From Sclerodactyla briareus (taxonomy: Eukaryota; Echinodermata; Holothuroidea; Dendrochirotida; Sclerodactylidae), in contig JAODTK010000134.1 of assembly GCA_026419785.1 (NCBI GenBank), forward strand, positions 124,001 through 188,000: 64,000 nucleotides of DNA. Direction: 5' to 3'. Position numbers and translations under genes: made by a program. Shown here piece after piece: positions 33,587 to 46,259 of this stretch. Each line of letters begins with the position of its first letter. Position 1 is the stretch's first letter. The notes beneath the pieces were generated by a model that made no database searches, was not told the DNA's origin, and saw nothing but the letters and a program-made list of their open reading frames with translations.

Positions 33587-33747
33587 CGTGGTCTATAGTG
33601 GTCCAGTGATCATGCCTGGAACCCAATGGTTGTGGGTTCGAATCCTGGAGGAGGCGTGTCGGCTGCCAATGCAGGTAGTTCGAGTAACCGGGAAAGTTCG
33701 GTTAGGCGCGAACTCACTCCACCCAGCTTCGATGAGTATACCTGGCG
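33587..33747 (+). mobile_element. tRNA-derived SINE, left part (interrupted by hAT)
   Basis: A tRNA-like head, 'gtggtctatagtggtccagtg' in A-box position and an exact B box GGTTCGAATCC at 33635-33645, precedes a body that runs into the hAT insertion. It resumes at 36008 and probably extends to about 36080. Confidence 0.6.
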
Positions 33748-36007
33748 CAGTGCCGGATTTAAGCATGGGCCGACGGCACGTGCCAGGGGGCCCCCCAAGA
33801 AGGGGGGGCCCCCACAAAATTTCATATTCGTATTTTGAGAAGTATGTTAAGAATTTAGACTGATGGAAGGCACAACCACCTACTAAACCTGCTCGTGCGA
33901 CCGCGTCCGGTCAATAAAGTCGCACTGTGAACGGATGTAGCCGAATTGTATCCTGCAATTTGGTTTCCGTCTTACCGAACGCCGGAACAAGCAACTTCCG
34001 TTCTTTACGAAAATACATTACATTCATTGATTTTGTGACGGTCTTATCAAAGGCAGCGATAGGGCTGGCAAGTGCCACGTACATGCCTCCGTGTGAGTTG
34101 TGGGAAGTGCTGTAATCCTTGCATTTCATGGTATTAATGTACAGGCAATCTTCCGTAGGTGGCTTCCGAAAAACGGTCCATTGTTACATTTTTCATAGCA
34201 TTCCTTGTTCCATCTTCGGGGGTCTATTCAAGGTTCCTTAAAAATTGGCTTTGGCCGCTCATAGACCGACTTTTTGCCGCTACGGGACCGACTTCCCAAT
34301 ATCTCAGGGGGTGCCACCCTCCCACAACCCCCCTCACCCCCCCCAACCAATTAAGCCCCTGTGTAGCAGGACTGTCGCGAGCGCCAGTCATATATAATGC
34401 ATCAGCCATGAGTTGAGGCAGTACAGTGATCTTCAGGCCAAAGTCGCTGATGTCAACCATCTGGCAGCATGGGTACCTTGCACAGGACATTCCCATGAAT
34501 CTAGTTGACAGGAGTGCAGCAGAGGGCTGCTCGCGGCTGTGGCGTTCTTTCTTTTCTGGGGGATATTCATGTTTTCTTCACGACCTCCACACAACGTTTC
34601 GAGAAACTGAGGGATATCTTGAAAACAAGTGACCGTCCAGTCATCGTTCCCAAACACATAAAACTACAACGCGGTGGTCATGTAGAGCAGGTGCAGTTAA
34701 ATGCACTCTAGTTGGGTTTCTCTGTTCAAGAAGGCGTTGCAGGAACATGGCTGAAAAGGTAGATCAGACAACCAGAGCGAGGGGTACGAAGCAAATGAGC
34801 TCTCCAGCCTCTTTGAGAAAATGTGTATGCTAGAGACTGCATTACACCAATTTCTGGCACGAGATTCTGGAACAGACGAAGCCAAGCAAGTAAATCTTGC
34901 AGGATACGCAACTAGACCTCAACACAACAGTTGCAGCTAGGGCTTCTATACAAAAGTTCGTGAGGAGCGACGGGGTGTTTTGGACCACATTACGAGGCAA
35001 AACAGGGCTAAATGGTCAGGCACGCCACACTACCCACAAACTCGAAGGCGGCAGAGGAATGTTTGACTCACTCCCCTAGATCACGGTCATGGAGAAGAGC
35101 TGTCCTTTCCCATCAGAGAAGTTCCGTGTGGAAAACTTCCTTCCAGTGGTTGACCAATTTGTTAGCTCACTAAAGCAGCGATTGGCAGCGTATGCAGAGA
35201 TCTGCATTGATTTCTGTTTCCTAGAGCAGTTAATTGGGCTCATTACAGACGATCAAACTCAGCAATCCGCCACTGCTTTAGTGCTAAGTACAAGGATTGA
35301 TTTAGATTGATAACACGATGGGGATCGAGTGGTACAAATTCATGGAGAGTTTTCAAAACTCTTTGTTGAACAAATATCACAGCGATGAGCCAACCGGATG
35401 CGTCACGCACAGATCGTTATATAGTCTGACTCATCGACAAGGGTGTTAACGTCACGTTCCCAAAGGTTGGAATCGCACTTCGCATGTCCTGAGCCTAATG
35501 GTTTCAAACTGCAGCGGAAAGCGGTCTTTTTAGTAAAATGAAATTCATAAAATTAAAATTCGAAAAAAAAAACAGCGCTCAGAACGACCATGGGTAGTAC
35601 CGGCTCTGCCGCGTAGCCTTATGAGCATCGAGTATGGCATCTTACGAGAACTTGATTCAGTGACGTTGTGCGGACTTCTCTGAACAGAAATCACGAAAGT
35701 TGTTGCTAGGAGTACATGGTCGGAGGAAGGTGGGGGGGTAAAGGGTGGGTCGGGGGGGCAAGACCGCCTCACAACCTTTGTTACTTCTCTAAAGTGCCGA
35801 AGAATTCGCCGCTCTTAATCAAATTATTTTGTCTATTGCTAGTGTCCATGTATGTGTGCGGAGGAGGGGGGGGGGGGGGGGAAGGGCAAAAGACCGGGGG
35901 GGGGGCCACCTGGTTAGTCAGTCGTTGGAATTTTCCATAGACTACAGTCGGAGGGGCCCCCAACGAGCCTGTGCCCAGGGCCACAACAGAGAGTAAATCC
36001 GGCCCTG
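33748..36007 (+). mobile_element. hAT transposon inserted in a SINE
   Basis: Terminal inverted repeats CAGTGCCGGATTTA (33748-33761) and TAAATCCGGCCCTG (35994-36007), each with a G/C-rich subterminal 'ggggcccc' zone, are flanked by the exact 8-bp duplication ACCTGGCG (33740-33747 and 36008-36015). Ends and duplication length fit hAT. The interior carries a decayed transposase. It is 2,260 bp, short for an autonomous member, so some coding sequence has been lost. Confidence 0.88.
34420..35320 (+). pseudogene. hAT transposase remnant, ZMYM/DUF4371-like
   Basis: DDE transposase of the hAT group that moves the surrounding element. The plus strand reads 'FLGDIHVFFTTSTQRFEKLR' (about 34549-34608), the middle of the RNase H-like fold in DUF4371 proteins. 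After several slips comes 'EKFRVENFLPVVDQFVSSLK' (about 35118-35178) and 'QRLAAYAEICIDFCFLEQL' (about 35178-35235), matching the late helical region, followed by 'ATALVLST' near 35272. The N-terminal zinc finger and the C-terminal dimerisation domain are not seen. Frames break at least five times. Confidence 0.6.
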
Positions 36008-36080
36008 ACCTGGCGAGTATTGTCTGAAGCACGACGAAATTGACGAAATTTCCCAGTCACTACCTGTGAACCGCTCGGGA
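36008..36080 (+). mobile_element. SINE, right part after the hAT insertion
   Basis: It continues the SINE body after the duplicated ACCTGGCG. The end is uncertain. Confidence 0.4.
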
Positions 36081-36334
36081 ATGAAAAAGTACCACTCAGG
36101 GGTGTAGTCGAGACCGGATAAGCCGAGCCCGAGACCAGTCTAACATCTTGAGTCTCTACGCCTACACTGTAGTATGGCGTATCGTAAATCGAGACCGAGA
36201 CGGGCAATTCGAGACTGAGTTTTCGACTAAACATCCCTGGTACACTATTAAAGGAACATATTTTCTGCTCATTTTTGCATGTAAACAGTCTAAAAACCAT
36301 GCGCTTTTACATACAAACTTAAGTCCAGCACGGT

Positions 36335-37135
36335 GATATATATGGTGCTTACAAAGCGTTTACGTCAAAGCAAGCTAAAATGACTTTACAGATATTACCC
36401 GGATCGCAGGGATAAAATACACAATTTTCCAAGGGGTGTGAACTTTTGGACCGACAAGATGTTCTGTTGTTTACGCTGTTATGGCAGTCTTCGTTCACGA
36501 ACCATCCATCTACGGGGGTCTATCAAGGTTCCTTAAACCCCCCCCCCCCTCGTGTTTACGCCCATGCTCGATCATGGAGCCTTGTCACCACCCACTATCT
36601 GAAAGCACGCAACGTATTGCTGCATCACTTCCCACATAGCATTTCTGTATTTTACTTTCTCTTCCCCCAGCAGACTTCCCAAAAGGGGTCGCGGAATTGT
36701 TCTGCGATTCGGGGCCCTACTTACTTAGGTTCATCTACCTCCGCTAAAGCATCACAGAGTAAGGATGATACGAATTGATTTGATATCATTGTAATTCGGG
36801 TCAGAAAAACCCAATTAAGGGAAGCGAGGAACCTGGCCGTATTGATCGTGGTTGAACAACCGGCGATACTCGCCTTCTCTCTTCGATTTGCTCACAAGCG
36901 AGGCAGGGTGTAACCATTCCCACTCTCCTGGGACCGCATTTACGTTCAACCCCCCCTCCCGAAGGACGATCAGAAAAACTCCCAGGACCCGACCACTTCT
37001 CGAAATCTGGAGGAGCGGAAGATTCATCCAAAAAACGGACTGCTCACGTCGATCGACGGGACTATTGCAAATATCCCATAGAAACCCCAGTAGTAACCCA
37101 AGGAAGCACTGCATCACAACGGAACCATGAAGTGA
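36335..37135 (+). repeat. dispersed repeat family R, copy 1 (interrupted)
   Basis: Blocks such as 'ggtgcttacaaagcg', 'actttacagatat', 'cttcccacatagcat', 'cttcccaaaaggggtcg', 'cccaggacccgaccacttc' and 'gactattgcaa' recur in the same order at 45250-45610 and in part at 46260-46480. No protein family is recognised. Confidence 0.6.
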
Positions 37136-39544
37136 AGCCAAGACTTGCCATACGCCACTGAAAGTAGGCCTACAGCCACCGAGGAACCTTTAACTGATGG
37201 GATTTAGAACCCCGAATGTTTGTTTGCACAAAGCGTCCCAGATACCCCTCTTTGTCATTCTTCAACCCCTCAAACTCCAATGTCCTGTAAATAGGACTCG
37301 GACACTAGCACGAACGGAATTGGAAACTACGGATACTAAAACGGTGCCCCGATGGTGGACTCTCGTCAACTCGTGTGACGGACGGGGAGCGGGTTTGTGT
37401 GTTCCGCAATCACTATCGTGCAACACCGGATCACAGTACGAGCGGACTCAATTGGTCAGCTGTTCGACAAGCAGTAGTAATTCGTCTGTTCAGTAGCAGA
37501 AACTATCTACCTGGCGAGTAGCGGGCATACCGTCGCAGGGTTGCATGTTATTCAATCCAGATGTGTATCATCGCAGGGCAATACATAAAGATTGGGGGAA
37601 AAGACGCAGACTCCCGGAAGTACGCATTGCCCCATACCCCGTAGGGTCAATGTTAATACAGGACTCAGTGCCTCTTGCTTCCTTCACACACCTCTTTTTT
37701 AAGCTCAATATCATGTATATTTGTTACAGTCACACTATAAGCCTTCAACGTATCTAGCAGTGCTGTAGCTAGCCCACTGAGCTAAGTTCAAATCAGAGTT
37801 CAGAGCTGTTGTAATTCTTAGTCCGAATCCCGTGCCCGAGTCTATATCCCCTTGTGGTGATTTCGACAACATTTGTTGTAACCGCAACATTCTCAGAAAT
37901 TCCAGTTAATACCTTGAGGCAGCCTCAATATATGTAGAGAAACATTTTCAATGGACTGGACTGAGAAGTTGCCGATCTTGATATCAGTCACTCCCTGGGT
38001 GTGATCGATATGGCTGAATAGTTTATCACTGATACATATAGGCAGCAGTGCGCGAGAGAATGGATTTGTCGGGGGGGTGGAGGGGTGGGGGGTCTGGGGT
38101 CGGAACCCAAGGGAAAGTGCGACCTCATTTTCATATCCCACCTCCTGTTGGCAAATAAATGACATTTAGGACCTAGACATATGTTGTCGCAATATGGATG
38201 TATAACTGATGTCAGCAGCTTACGCAGAGTTTGTCTGGGGGAGGGGGTGAGTGGTGGAACCCCACGGGAGTGCCCCTCATAAATGGCCTCACCCTCACTT
38301 GGGTCAGGGGGGGGGGGGGTCGCCCAATCTCCGTGCGTACCCCACTGACAGCGGTAGAAAGAAAGTTAATGAAAACAGTGAAAAAGTGTTTGTGGTTTGT
38401 TAAAAGTTGGTTTGGCCACAGGTCAAGGGGGGTTCTAACCACGGGAACCCCCTTGGCATTCGCCCTGCATTTAGGCATAACCCGGGCACATTATTAGCTT
38501 CATGTAGGTGATCAATATGTAAGACTGCGACGTGTCTAGGTAATACTTTTTCAGGTATGATGACACTAATTATAATGCGCCCCCCCCCCCTCACAACAAG
38601 GTCAGACGAAGAGAAGAAGAAAACAGATGTCGTTCCATATACATTTCCCAAGTATAGGCTATGAGTTATCCATTGCAAAGCCAACATTGAGAGAAGAAAT
38701 AAGTGGTTTCACGTTCTACAACATGGCATGGAGCACTTTACTCAAGAAGTAGTATAATCTTGTATATGGAAAACAATGGTAGCTCTCATATGCATCACGC
38801 CAAGACGTAATGAAGAGCGTGGACCCCTCATGTATGGATACAATACGGTTTTTGTGGCGTACTTTACTTCATCGATAAGGTCTTAGGTACGTAACATGGG
38901 GGGGGGAGTAGGAAAACATGTCCTACACCTGATCACGGCAAATTTAGAGTTACAGAAAAGACACTTCCGACGCCGCATTCACAAATTGGCCAGCATGAAA
39001 GTACTATTGATTTCCTTAATCGGTTTTTGAACAAACTTTGCGGTAAGACCTATTTAGTGAGAGGACCCGATCAATATCTGCCATGCTGATTTTTCTTTCG
39101 GCGCCAGGTATTCTTTCTACACATTCGCTGATATGTCTCGCCGAGACGACAGAAAATGTTGGTTTTAGGTTTACCGGCCAAGCCAAGTAAGGAAGGAGTA
39201 AAAGAGTAAGTCTTTATGTGGTTTGAATGATTCATATTCAGGGTCAAACACATCAAGCGTCTATGAATAGGGTAAGAGGTAAGTAATATACTTCCACGAC
39301 TAGGTTTTTCTAATATTGTAGGAAAACCCGGTCTGGCAAAAACGCCCCAGCCCCATGTTTGCCGGTTGTGATTTGATTGAAAATCAAATGAAGAAGGCAC
39401 ACGGCCAGAATTCGGCCAATGATCAGATGATGAGATTAGGCAAGATATTGGCAGAGATTTCGAAATGCCAAACCAAGAAAGTGGTGGTACAGAAGATCCA
39501 ATGACTGGAAGCTGTTCTCACACGGTGACTGTATTTAACTAATT
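37136..39544. other. no recognisable gene
   Basis: It contains G/C homopolymers (38309-38320 G, 38580-38590 C). Two related 'ggaaccc..gtg' blocks near 38250 and 38430 lie in opposite orientation. No coding motifs. Confidence 0.45.
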
Positions 39545-39680
39545 CGGAGACCGTATTAGCTCAGTTGTCGATCCCCCCTTATGGGACTGTGGATTTCAGG
39601 TTGGACCCTGTGAAACGGCTCATATATATTTTCCAGTGCGTCCTTGTGCAAGGCATATTTTTTTTTTATTATATTCTTAT
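39545..39680 (+). mobile_element. possible tRNA-derived SINE fragment
   Basis: 'gtattagctcagttg' (about 39553-39567) resembles an A box, 'ggttggaccctg' (about 39600) a degenerate B box, and a T-rich run follows at 39656. The match is weak and no tail A-run is present. Confidence 0.3.
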
Positions 39681-40959
39681 TCCCCGGCCATGTAATTCGT
39701 GTGGAGGTGGGTAATGTCATCCTTGTACAATGCACCCTTCTGTCACCTGAATGACGCAATTCTGTGAAAATGACCCACAGTAAGGCTAGGCCCTATCCTT
39801 TTATCTTTTCAAAAGCCAAATGGAATGATACCATAGGTGTCATAAACTCTGCGACTGACTATTCACGGAAAGTGACGCAGATATGTGTCATGTTGCATTT
39901 GATAATGACCCACGTTTGAACTCACCATGCCCGGGCATTGTGGGGTGCGTCCCTGCACTTGACCAGGGTAAATCCATATAATGATCTGGATGGAAATACT
40001 TAAACAGACTCCTCGATATGATTAACTGTTTTGCAGGTGGATGGACACACACGGAAAATAGACAATGATGATCAGACAGCTGGCAATTCAGTATCATTGT
40101 TGGACTGTTTTTGACCTCAACTCACCAATGAAGTGGATTTACCTGTACTTGTCAACTGATATTTCCATTCTACGGAAGTTTTGGTAGAAGTGAATTGACA
40201 CTGTCTTTATAAAATGACGGATGTAATGATGAGCGAAATAAGTAGATGTAGATTTACGGCTAACAACCCCGCTACCGGTTGAGCCGCAGGCGTCTGAATT
40301 ATACATAGGCCAGTTCGGTAGTTTCTAAGGCGCATTCTCCCACAAACAAGTTCGGAGGAATGGAACTTGATGGTCAATCCCCCACAGCAATATCGATACA
40401 GCTTTTTTTTTGAACTGTCACCACATTTGAACGCACCATTCATCCCATATTTTCGGATGTTATTGTTGATAAGTATTGGGGTTGGGGTTCTGTAAGTTTT
40501 TGTTGCTGCACAACTGTGATGTCAACGAACACGTCGAACTGCGGTCATTCCCCCCTAGACCATTGACACAATCGCCTTATCATCTCATTAACTGTCACAC
40601 TGAACTAATGGCTTATAGCATCAGTCTGCTTTTAAGTAGGCATGAGCCAAAAAAATGCCCGCGTTTACCCCAGAGGCTTTTCATCGAGCTTTATAAAATG
40701 ATGAAACAATACTTCTTGCCATATCTGGTGTAATTCTTGCAAACAAATCTTGCAGCTCTTCGCTCGATGCTTTCATTCAACTTCGCCTCGATGGTCAGTG
40801 GTGTCACGTGCCCAAGGATATTTGCACATATTAAATCAGAAAGCCGAAAGTCTCCGTTATAATCCTTGACTCTTTCTGACAACCTATAGCAACCAAGGCG
40901 AATGGGAGATTGTTACAGCTCATTATGGGAACATATATCTGACAATTCTCATTTCTCCC
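39681..40959. other. no recognisable gene
   Basis: Two open frames of 85 and 63 codons (plus and minus, near 40476-40882) show no motifs. Confidence 0.45.
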
Positions 40960-41860
40960 AACCAACCCTAGGTTCCTATACTCTTTATACGATAGCTACA
41001 CACTAATTTCAAGGATTTCAGACTTGAACCTCGGTGACCTCAAAACAATAGGAGTCATATACTCAATATGAGGAACACATATACAAGTAATGACTTCATC
41101 CATTCAGGTTGGTCAAGTTTCTGTGTTCACAAGCCAAATATTTGCTCAATACAAATACAAAACGTTTTCACAAATTTTCTCTTTTTGACCAAAATTCACA
41201 CAAAAACAAAATCATAGGGTCCATGTGCGCCCATATAAGAAAGCCCTACACAACTAAATTTGAAACGCGAGCAGCAACCAGTCCTGGAATTATCGTGTCA
41301 CAAGGTTTTTAGACGTCGTTCGACCTCTGTGACCCTTCATATTGCCTATCTGACCGGACCCCCCCCAAACACTAGGGTTCATGTACTTCATCATCTCATC
41401 CTGGGGAACACCCATACCAATATGAGCTTCTCCATCCAGGTGGGGATTAGTAATCGTGTTCCCAAGCACAAATGGCCAATTATCACTTTTTTTCACAAAT
41501 TCCTATCCTTCCTATTTTGATTGAAGTGCACCCCCCGACCCATACCAAAAAATAGGGTCCTGTACTCCCCCATAAGGAAGCTACACCCCAACTTTGACCC
41601 CGATCAACCACCATTCTGGACCTATCGTGTTCAATAGGGTTTCCAGACAATTTAGCGCTCTGGTGACCTCAGACGTTCTCTGACCTGACCCCAAAACGAA
41701 TAGGGTTCGTGTACTCTCATGGGGAACACACTCCCCCGTAAGAACTTCAATCCATCCAGGTGGTTGAGTTATCGTGTTCCCAGCCAAATTGGCCAATTAT
41801 CACTTTTCACAATTTTCCTATTTGTTGACCAAAATCCCCCCCCGACCCATTCCAAAAACT
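40960..41860 (+). repeat. satellite type A, three tandem units (about 300 bp)
   Basis: Each unit runs 'agggtt(c)..gtact', 'ataagaaagctacac', 'caccattctgg', 'tatcgtgttc', 'gtgacctc', 'ggggaacacac', 'catccaggt', 'ttggccaattat', 'cacttttcacaaa'. Units start near 40960, 41215 and 41548. Further units lie at 44590-45120. Confidence 0.75.
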
Positions 41861-42059
41861 AAATCACCAATGGTGCTGTAGCTCAAACTGCACCATGTAC
41901 CAATACGAATGTAAAATGTTGTGATAAATGTTCAAGATCATGAGGCCAGGTAGGCAGTTTCAAACATGCCTATTGTGCCCCTTCACACTTTTGATCATCA
42001 TGGGCCCAATATTGTCTTATCATTCAATCAATATTGATGGGCCCAGTGACACGGGCGTT

Positions 42060-42400
42060 GGATCTAAAACTCCCCCTGGGCACCCTTAGGGTATGGCTGG
42101 CTAGTATATCATCATTATGACTGAACATCAGCAATTCGCCACAGAATTGTTGGAGATACAAGATTTTGCAGTATTTTCATATATTGGGCCTAGGGGCCTC
42201 ACCTGAACTGGACCCAAGATTCCCAACCCCCTGAGGCCTTCTATACCCAGGACGCCATACATTACTTTTGAGCACATCAACTGAATCTTGTAGGAGGAGA
42301 GCATTTCATATATTTTGTGAAATTCATAAATGAGGCCACGACGCCCAGTGGGGCAACTTTAATGGCATTGCTTTTGACCTTCACAGGTCAACATTCCCAT
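42060..42400 (+). repeat. satellite type B, diverged units
   Basis: 'tgactgaacatcagcaat', 'gttggagatacaag..ttttgcagtattttcat' and 'tgaaattcataaatg' alternate here, matching 43900-44340. The two unit types share the 'tgtaggagat' core. Confidence 0.6.
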
Positions 42401-43740
42401 GTGAGTCGAGGAACATTGTGTTCAAGTTTGGGTCAACATTCTTGCAGATACTGTTTGGAGCCACAACCGCAATTGTTACACTGATATATATAGAGTATAT
42501 AGGATTAGATAGATTGAATTGATAGCCATGGCAATTCCAATATCTCCATCGCTGGCTTGGTTCAAGGCTAAAAATTGCGAATTGTGATTAGAATCTGATG
42601 TCCTAACTCAAATGATGCTGTTTTTCAATCTAGAAACATCCTACCATGATGGACGGAATGCCGAATTTGTAGGTAGACATATAAACTCCCAAGTAGCTAT
42701 CTAGGAAAGCCTAGGGACCTTTCACTTTCTGCTCGCTAGCTTACTCATATGAATTATCTTCAGCAACCAAAATGCCCCGAACTCCTGGAATTTGTACGCA
42801 AAACAATGAGGCAGTTTAATATATTAATAGTTATTATAGATAATAATAACCACAGTTTAAGATCATCTGATTCAACTTAGGAGAAAGAAGATTTGGCACC
42901 TATTTGCAGGAAAAAATGTCCCAAAATAACGATGCATCTGGTCACTGTGCTCAAATACGCATTGTCAGAGGTCCGGACAATAGTCAGGAATGACAATCCA
43001 ATTATAATAAGGAAATACGTTTAGAAAAGAAAAGTTGACTGTTCAGATTCGGAATGAGGCCCATTATTGCAAAGAATACCACTAACTACTAGGCCTAGTG
43101 AAGCTCTAATGATACTGCGCATCTTTGGAAACATAGGACAAAATCGGGAAACTGTAACAAGAGTAAACTGGCACAACGGTAAAAAAGTCGGCCCTGGAAA
43201 ATGGATTTTCTGTTTGTTTAATATTAAAGTTGAACTGAGCGACTTTGGGTACAGTATGATAGTTAGGCCCCTAATATATCACTATTTTGTCCCACCAAAG
43301 AGTAGGAAGAAGAAAACAAACTGACTTCCTAATGAAAATTTTCCATCTTGAAAAAGTAAGAACACCTTCAGATATTTCTTCCCCGAAGGGTGCCCATATT
43401 CGTGATGCATTAAATATTATTGATATTCTATAATTTGAACAGAATCAATGTGCTAACTCGACTATACTTAATCAGGTGTAGTGGGAAACAGTAGCTGTGC
43501 CGGGTTTCCGATAGTAGCTAGACTGTAGCCTGTAGTTAATACACTATTACAAGTACAGTAAGTGGAGCTGGGTTGGAGGCAACAAGTTGAGCGAGGAACA
43601 ACTTGACCCAGATCCAGTAGGGGGAATTCCTATTTCCAGTGAGAGGAGGTTGGTAGAGTGTTCCCAGCCACATTCTAAAAATAGAACTAACAGCTAATGT
43701 ATAGGAGAACTATATGAATCACAGCAATCCTCTCTAAAAA
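42401..43740. other. no recognisable gene
   Basis: An 85-codon open frame at 43067-43324 has no motif. No repeat of the flanking satellites is obvious. Confidence 0.4.
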
Positions 43741-44480
43741 TGTGTTTAGCCACACTGGGCATGGGTCCTAGGTCCAAGGAGGCCCAAGACCCCCAGACCT
43801 GGACACCCCCTCTACCTGGGGTCCATTACATGCAACTTTGAAAAAAATAAATGGAAGCTGGTGGGAAGAGATGCCTTTCAAGTACATCGTGTGTGAAATC
43901 ATTAAAAAATGGCCATTAGGCCCAAGGGGACCCTTGGACCAAAAATTCCTGGCACACCCCGAAGGTACGGTGGTAGACCATCATATGGACTGAACATCAG
44001 CACTGTGACACCAAAAAGTTGTAGGAGATACAAGTTTTACAGTATTTCATACAAGGGCCCCCCTACGCTCAAAGTGGGCCATAGGCCCAAAATTCCTGAA
44101 CACCCCAAGGCCCTCTAACCAAGACCATACATGGAGCTGCTTTGGAGAGAAAGTTGATTGAAGCTTGTAGGAGATGCATTTCAAGTACTATTGTTGAAAT
44201 TCATAAATGGGCCCTCGGGCCAAATGGGAACTTGGATAAGATTCCTGAACACGCCGAAAGTACGGTGGTTAGACCATCAAAATGACTAAACCACAGCAAT
44301 GTGCACCGAAATTTGTGAAGAGAGGTAGCGTTTTGCAGTTCCACTTATTGGCCCATTGTGCCCCTGTTAATGCCTATTGCCCTATTTGGACCTGACCTGT
44401 GGTGGTCACAAGTGACCCATCAGTCATGAACAGTGTGACCAAGTCTGGTGAGATTCATCAAAACATGAAATTTGTGACCA
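43741..44480 (+). repeat. satellite type B, main block
   Basis: Two or more alternating units contain 'aaaattcctg..acacccc', 'ggtacggtggtagaccatca', 'ctgaacatcagca', 'gtaggagata', and 'gaaattcataaatgggccc'. The period is roughly 165-190 bases. Confidence 0.65.
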
Positions 44481-44504
44481 AGAGCAGAAGTTACAGACTG
44501 GATA

Positions 44505-44550
44505 GATAGAATGATAGATAGATGATAGATAGGAGGATAGATAGATGACA
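44505..44550. repeat. GATA microsatellite
   Basis: Imperfect GATA/GATAGAT repeats. Confidence 0.85.
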
Positions 44551-44589
44551 TGCATCAAATAGCTCGACCAGCATAGCTGGTTTTGAGAT

Positions 44590-45120
44590 AAACAATAGGG
44601 TTCCGTTATCCCATAAGAAAGCTACACACCAAATTTGGAAGGCGATCAGACCAATCGTTCTGGAATTATCGTGTCACAAGGTTTTAAGACTTGGACCTTG
44701 GTGACCTCTGACCTTGACCCCAAAAACAATAGGTTTATGTACTCATCATGGGAACACACATACCAAGTATGGAACTTCATCCATCTAGGTTGGGACGAGT
44801 TATCATGTTCACAAGCCAAAATTGGCCAAAATTATTGACTTTTCACAAAATGTATATTTTTGACAATTCACCCCGACCTATACCCAGAAAACTAGGGTTC
44901 CGTACTCCCCATAAGAAAGCTACACATAAAATTTGAACCCATCAGACCAACCATTGGACTAATCGTGTTCACAAGGTTTTCAGACTTTGACCTATGGACC
45001 TCTGACTGACCCAAAAACACTCGGGTTCATGGACTATCATGGGGAACACACAAACCAAAAGTATGAGTTCATCCATCCAGGTGGGTCGAGTATAAGTTGT
45101 TCACAAGCCAGCGTTTACAG
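44590..45120 (+). repeat. satellite type A, two more units, with DR1-like motif
   Basis: It has the same unit order as 40960-41860. One unit holds TGACCTCTGACCT at 44702-44714, a perfect direct repeat of TGACCT with one-base spacing, followed by TGACC. Confidence 0.75.
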
Positions 45121-45249
45121 TACATACACAACATTATGACTGCATGAGGATCTGTCTGACTTCAAGGAATCAACAGGGGACATATTTCCTGGCCAAAAAC
45201 ATGTGTAACGTCCCAAAAAACCAATGCGCTCTTCGATACAAACTGAAAT

Positions 45250-45610
45250 CCAGCGAAAAATATTTGGTGCTTACACAGGGCTTTACGTCAAAGGACAAGC
45301 TCGAACGGACTTTACAGATATCCTTGGGACCTGGAGACTTGTCACATACACTACGACAGCCTGCACGTCGCTTGTTCACTTTCCACATAACATTCTGTAT
45401 GGTTTTACCTATCGTATCACCAAGCGGACGGCCCAAAAGGGATATGGAAGCTCCCGGAATGCCATTTTAGTTCCTCTGCGAAAGGACAGCAGTGAAACTC
45501 CAGGATCCGACCACTTTCGGAAACATGAGTGCTCACAGTCGATAGAAAGACTATTGCAACATTCAGTAATAAACCCCAGTCCCTGCACATCCGAGGGGAA
45601 TATGATGTGA
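45250..45610 (+). repeat. dispersed repeat family R, copy 2
   Basis: It matches 36340-37130 but is more compact ('gggctttacgtcaaagg', 'ctttccacataacattctgta', 'gcccaaaaggg', 'ctccaggatccgaccacttt'). Confidence 0.65.
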
Positions 45611-45616
45611 AGACAA

Positions 45617-45718
45617 GACCTCGCCCCAGCTCGCCCCAGACCTCGCCCCAGACCTCGCCCCAGACCTCGCCCCAGACCTCGCCCCAGACCTCGCCCCAAA
45701 CCTCGCCCCAGGACCTCC
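45617..45718. repeat. 12-bp minisatellite CGCCCCAGACCT
   Basis: About eight units in tandem. Because 12 is divisible by three, open frames on both strands (for example GRGLGRGLGRGLG on the minus strand) arise from the repeat and are not evidence for a gene. Confidence 0.9.
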
Positions 45719-46259
45719 CCCCATTGACAACAGGATCACAAGGAAAAACGGACAGAGAGACCTGATTGATTGTGATGCCCATTCGCAGTCAATAAACAGA
45801 GAGAGAAAACTATATGAAGTGAAAATAGATTTATTCAAATACTGATTTTAATTTAAAATTCATTAAGATGCTATACACCGCCGAGTCCCCAACAGAATTT
45901 GATCTCGACCAACACAAAAAAAAAATCAAAAAAACAATAAGAATTTTAACATAAACTTAATGTGAAGAGCACTTATTATACGAAATAAAAGTACAAGTTG
46001 CAGGAATTGGGATCAAGACCAGACCTGATGATATCAGGTATGGCACATGTTGCTTATTGAATCACCCCCACTACACTTCTATGTAAACATCTGGACTTAA
46101 TTGCCCTCGTGTATAGTCAGTATAGGAAACTTTTCTCAGTTTGGGTAGGGGAGAGGAGAGAGAGATCTGCATTCCACTCCTTGCTTAGGCCACGATAAAG
46201 GAGTTTGATCATAGAGTAGAATATCGCGGATAATATTATCCGTTTCTTATATAAAGCGT
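45719..46259. other. no recognisable gene
   Basis: AT-rich, no motifs. Confidence 0.45.

Noticed and set aside
45409-45782. Glycine/arginine repeat protein on the minus strand
   Set aside because: It is produced entirely by the 12-bp minisatellite plus flanking repeat R.
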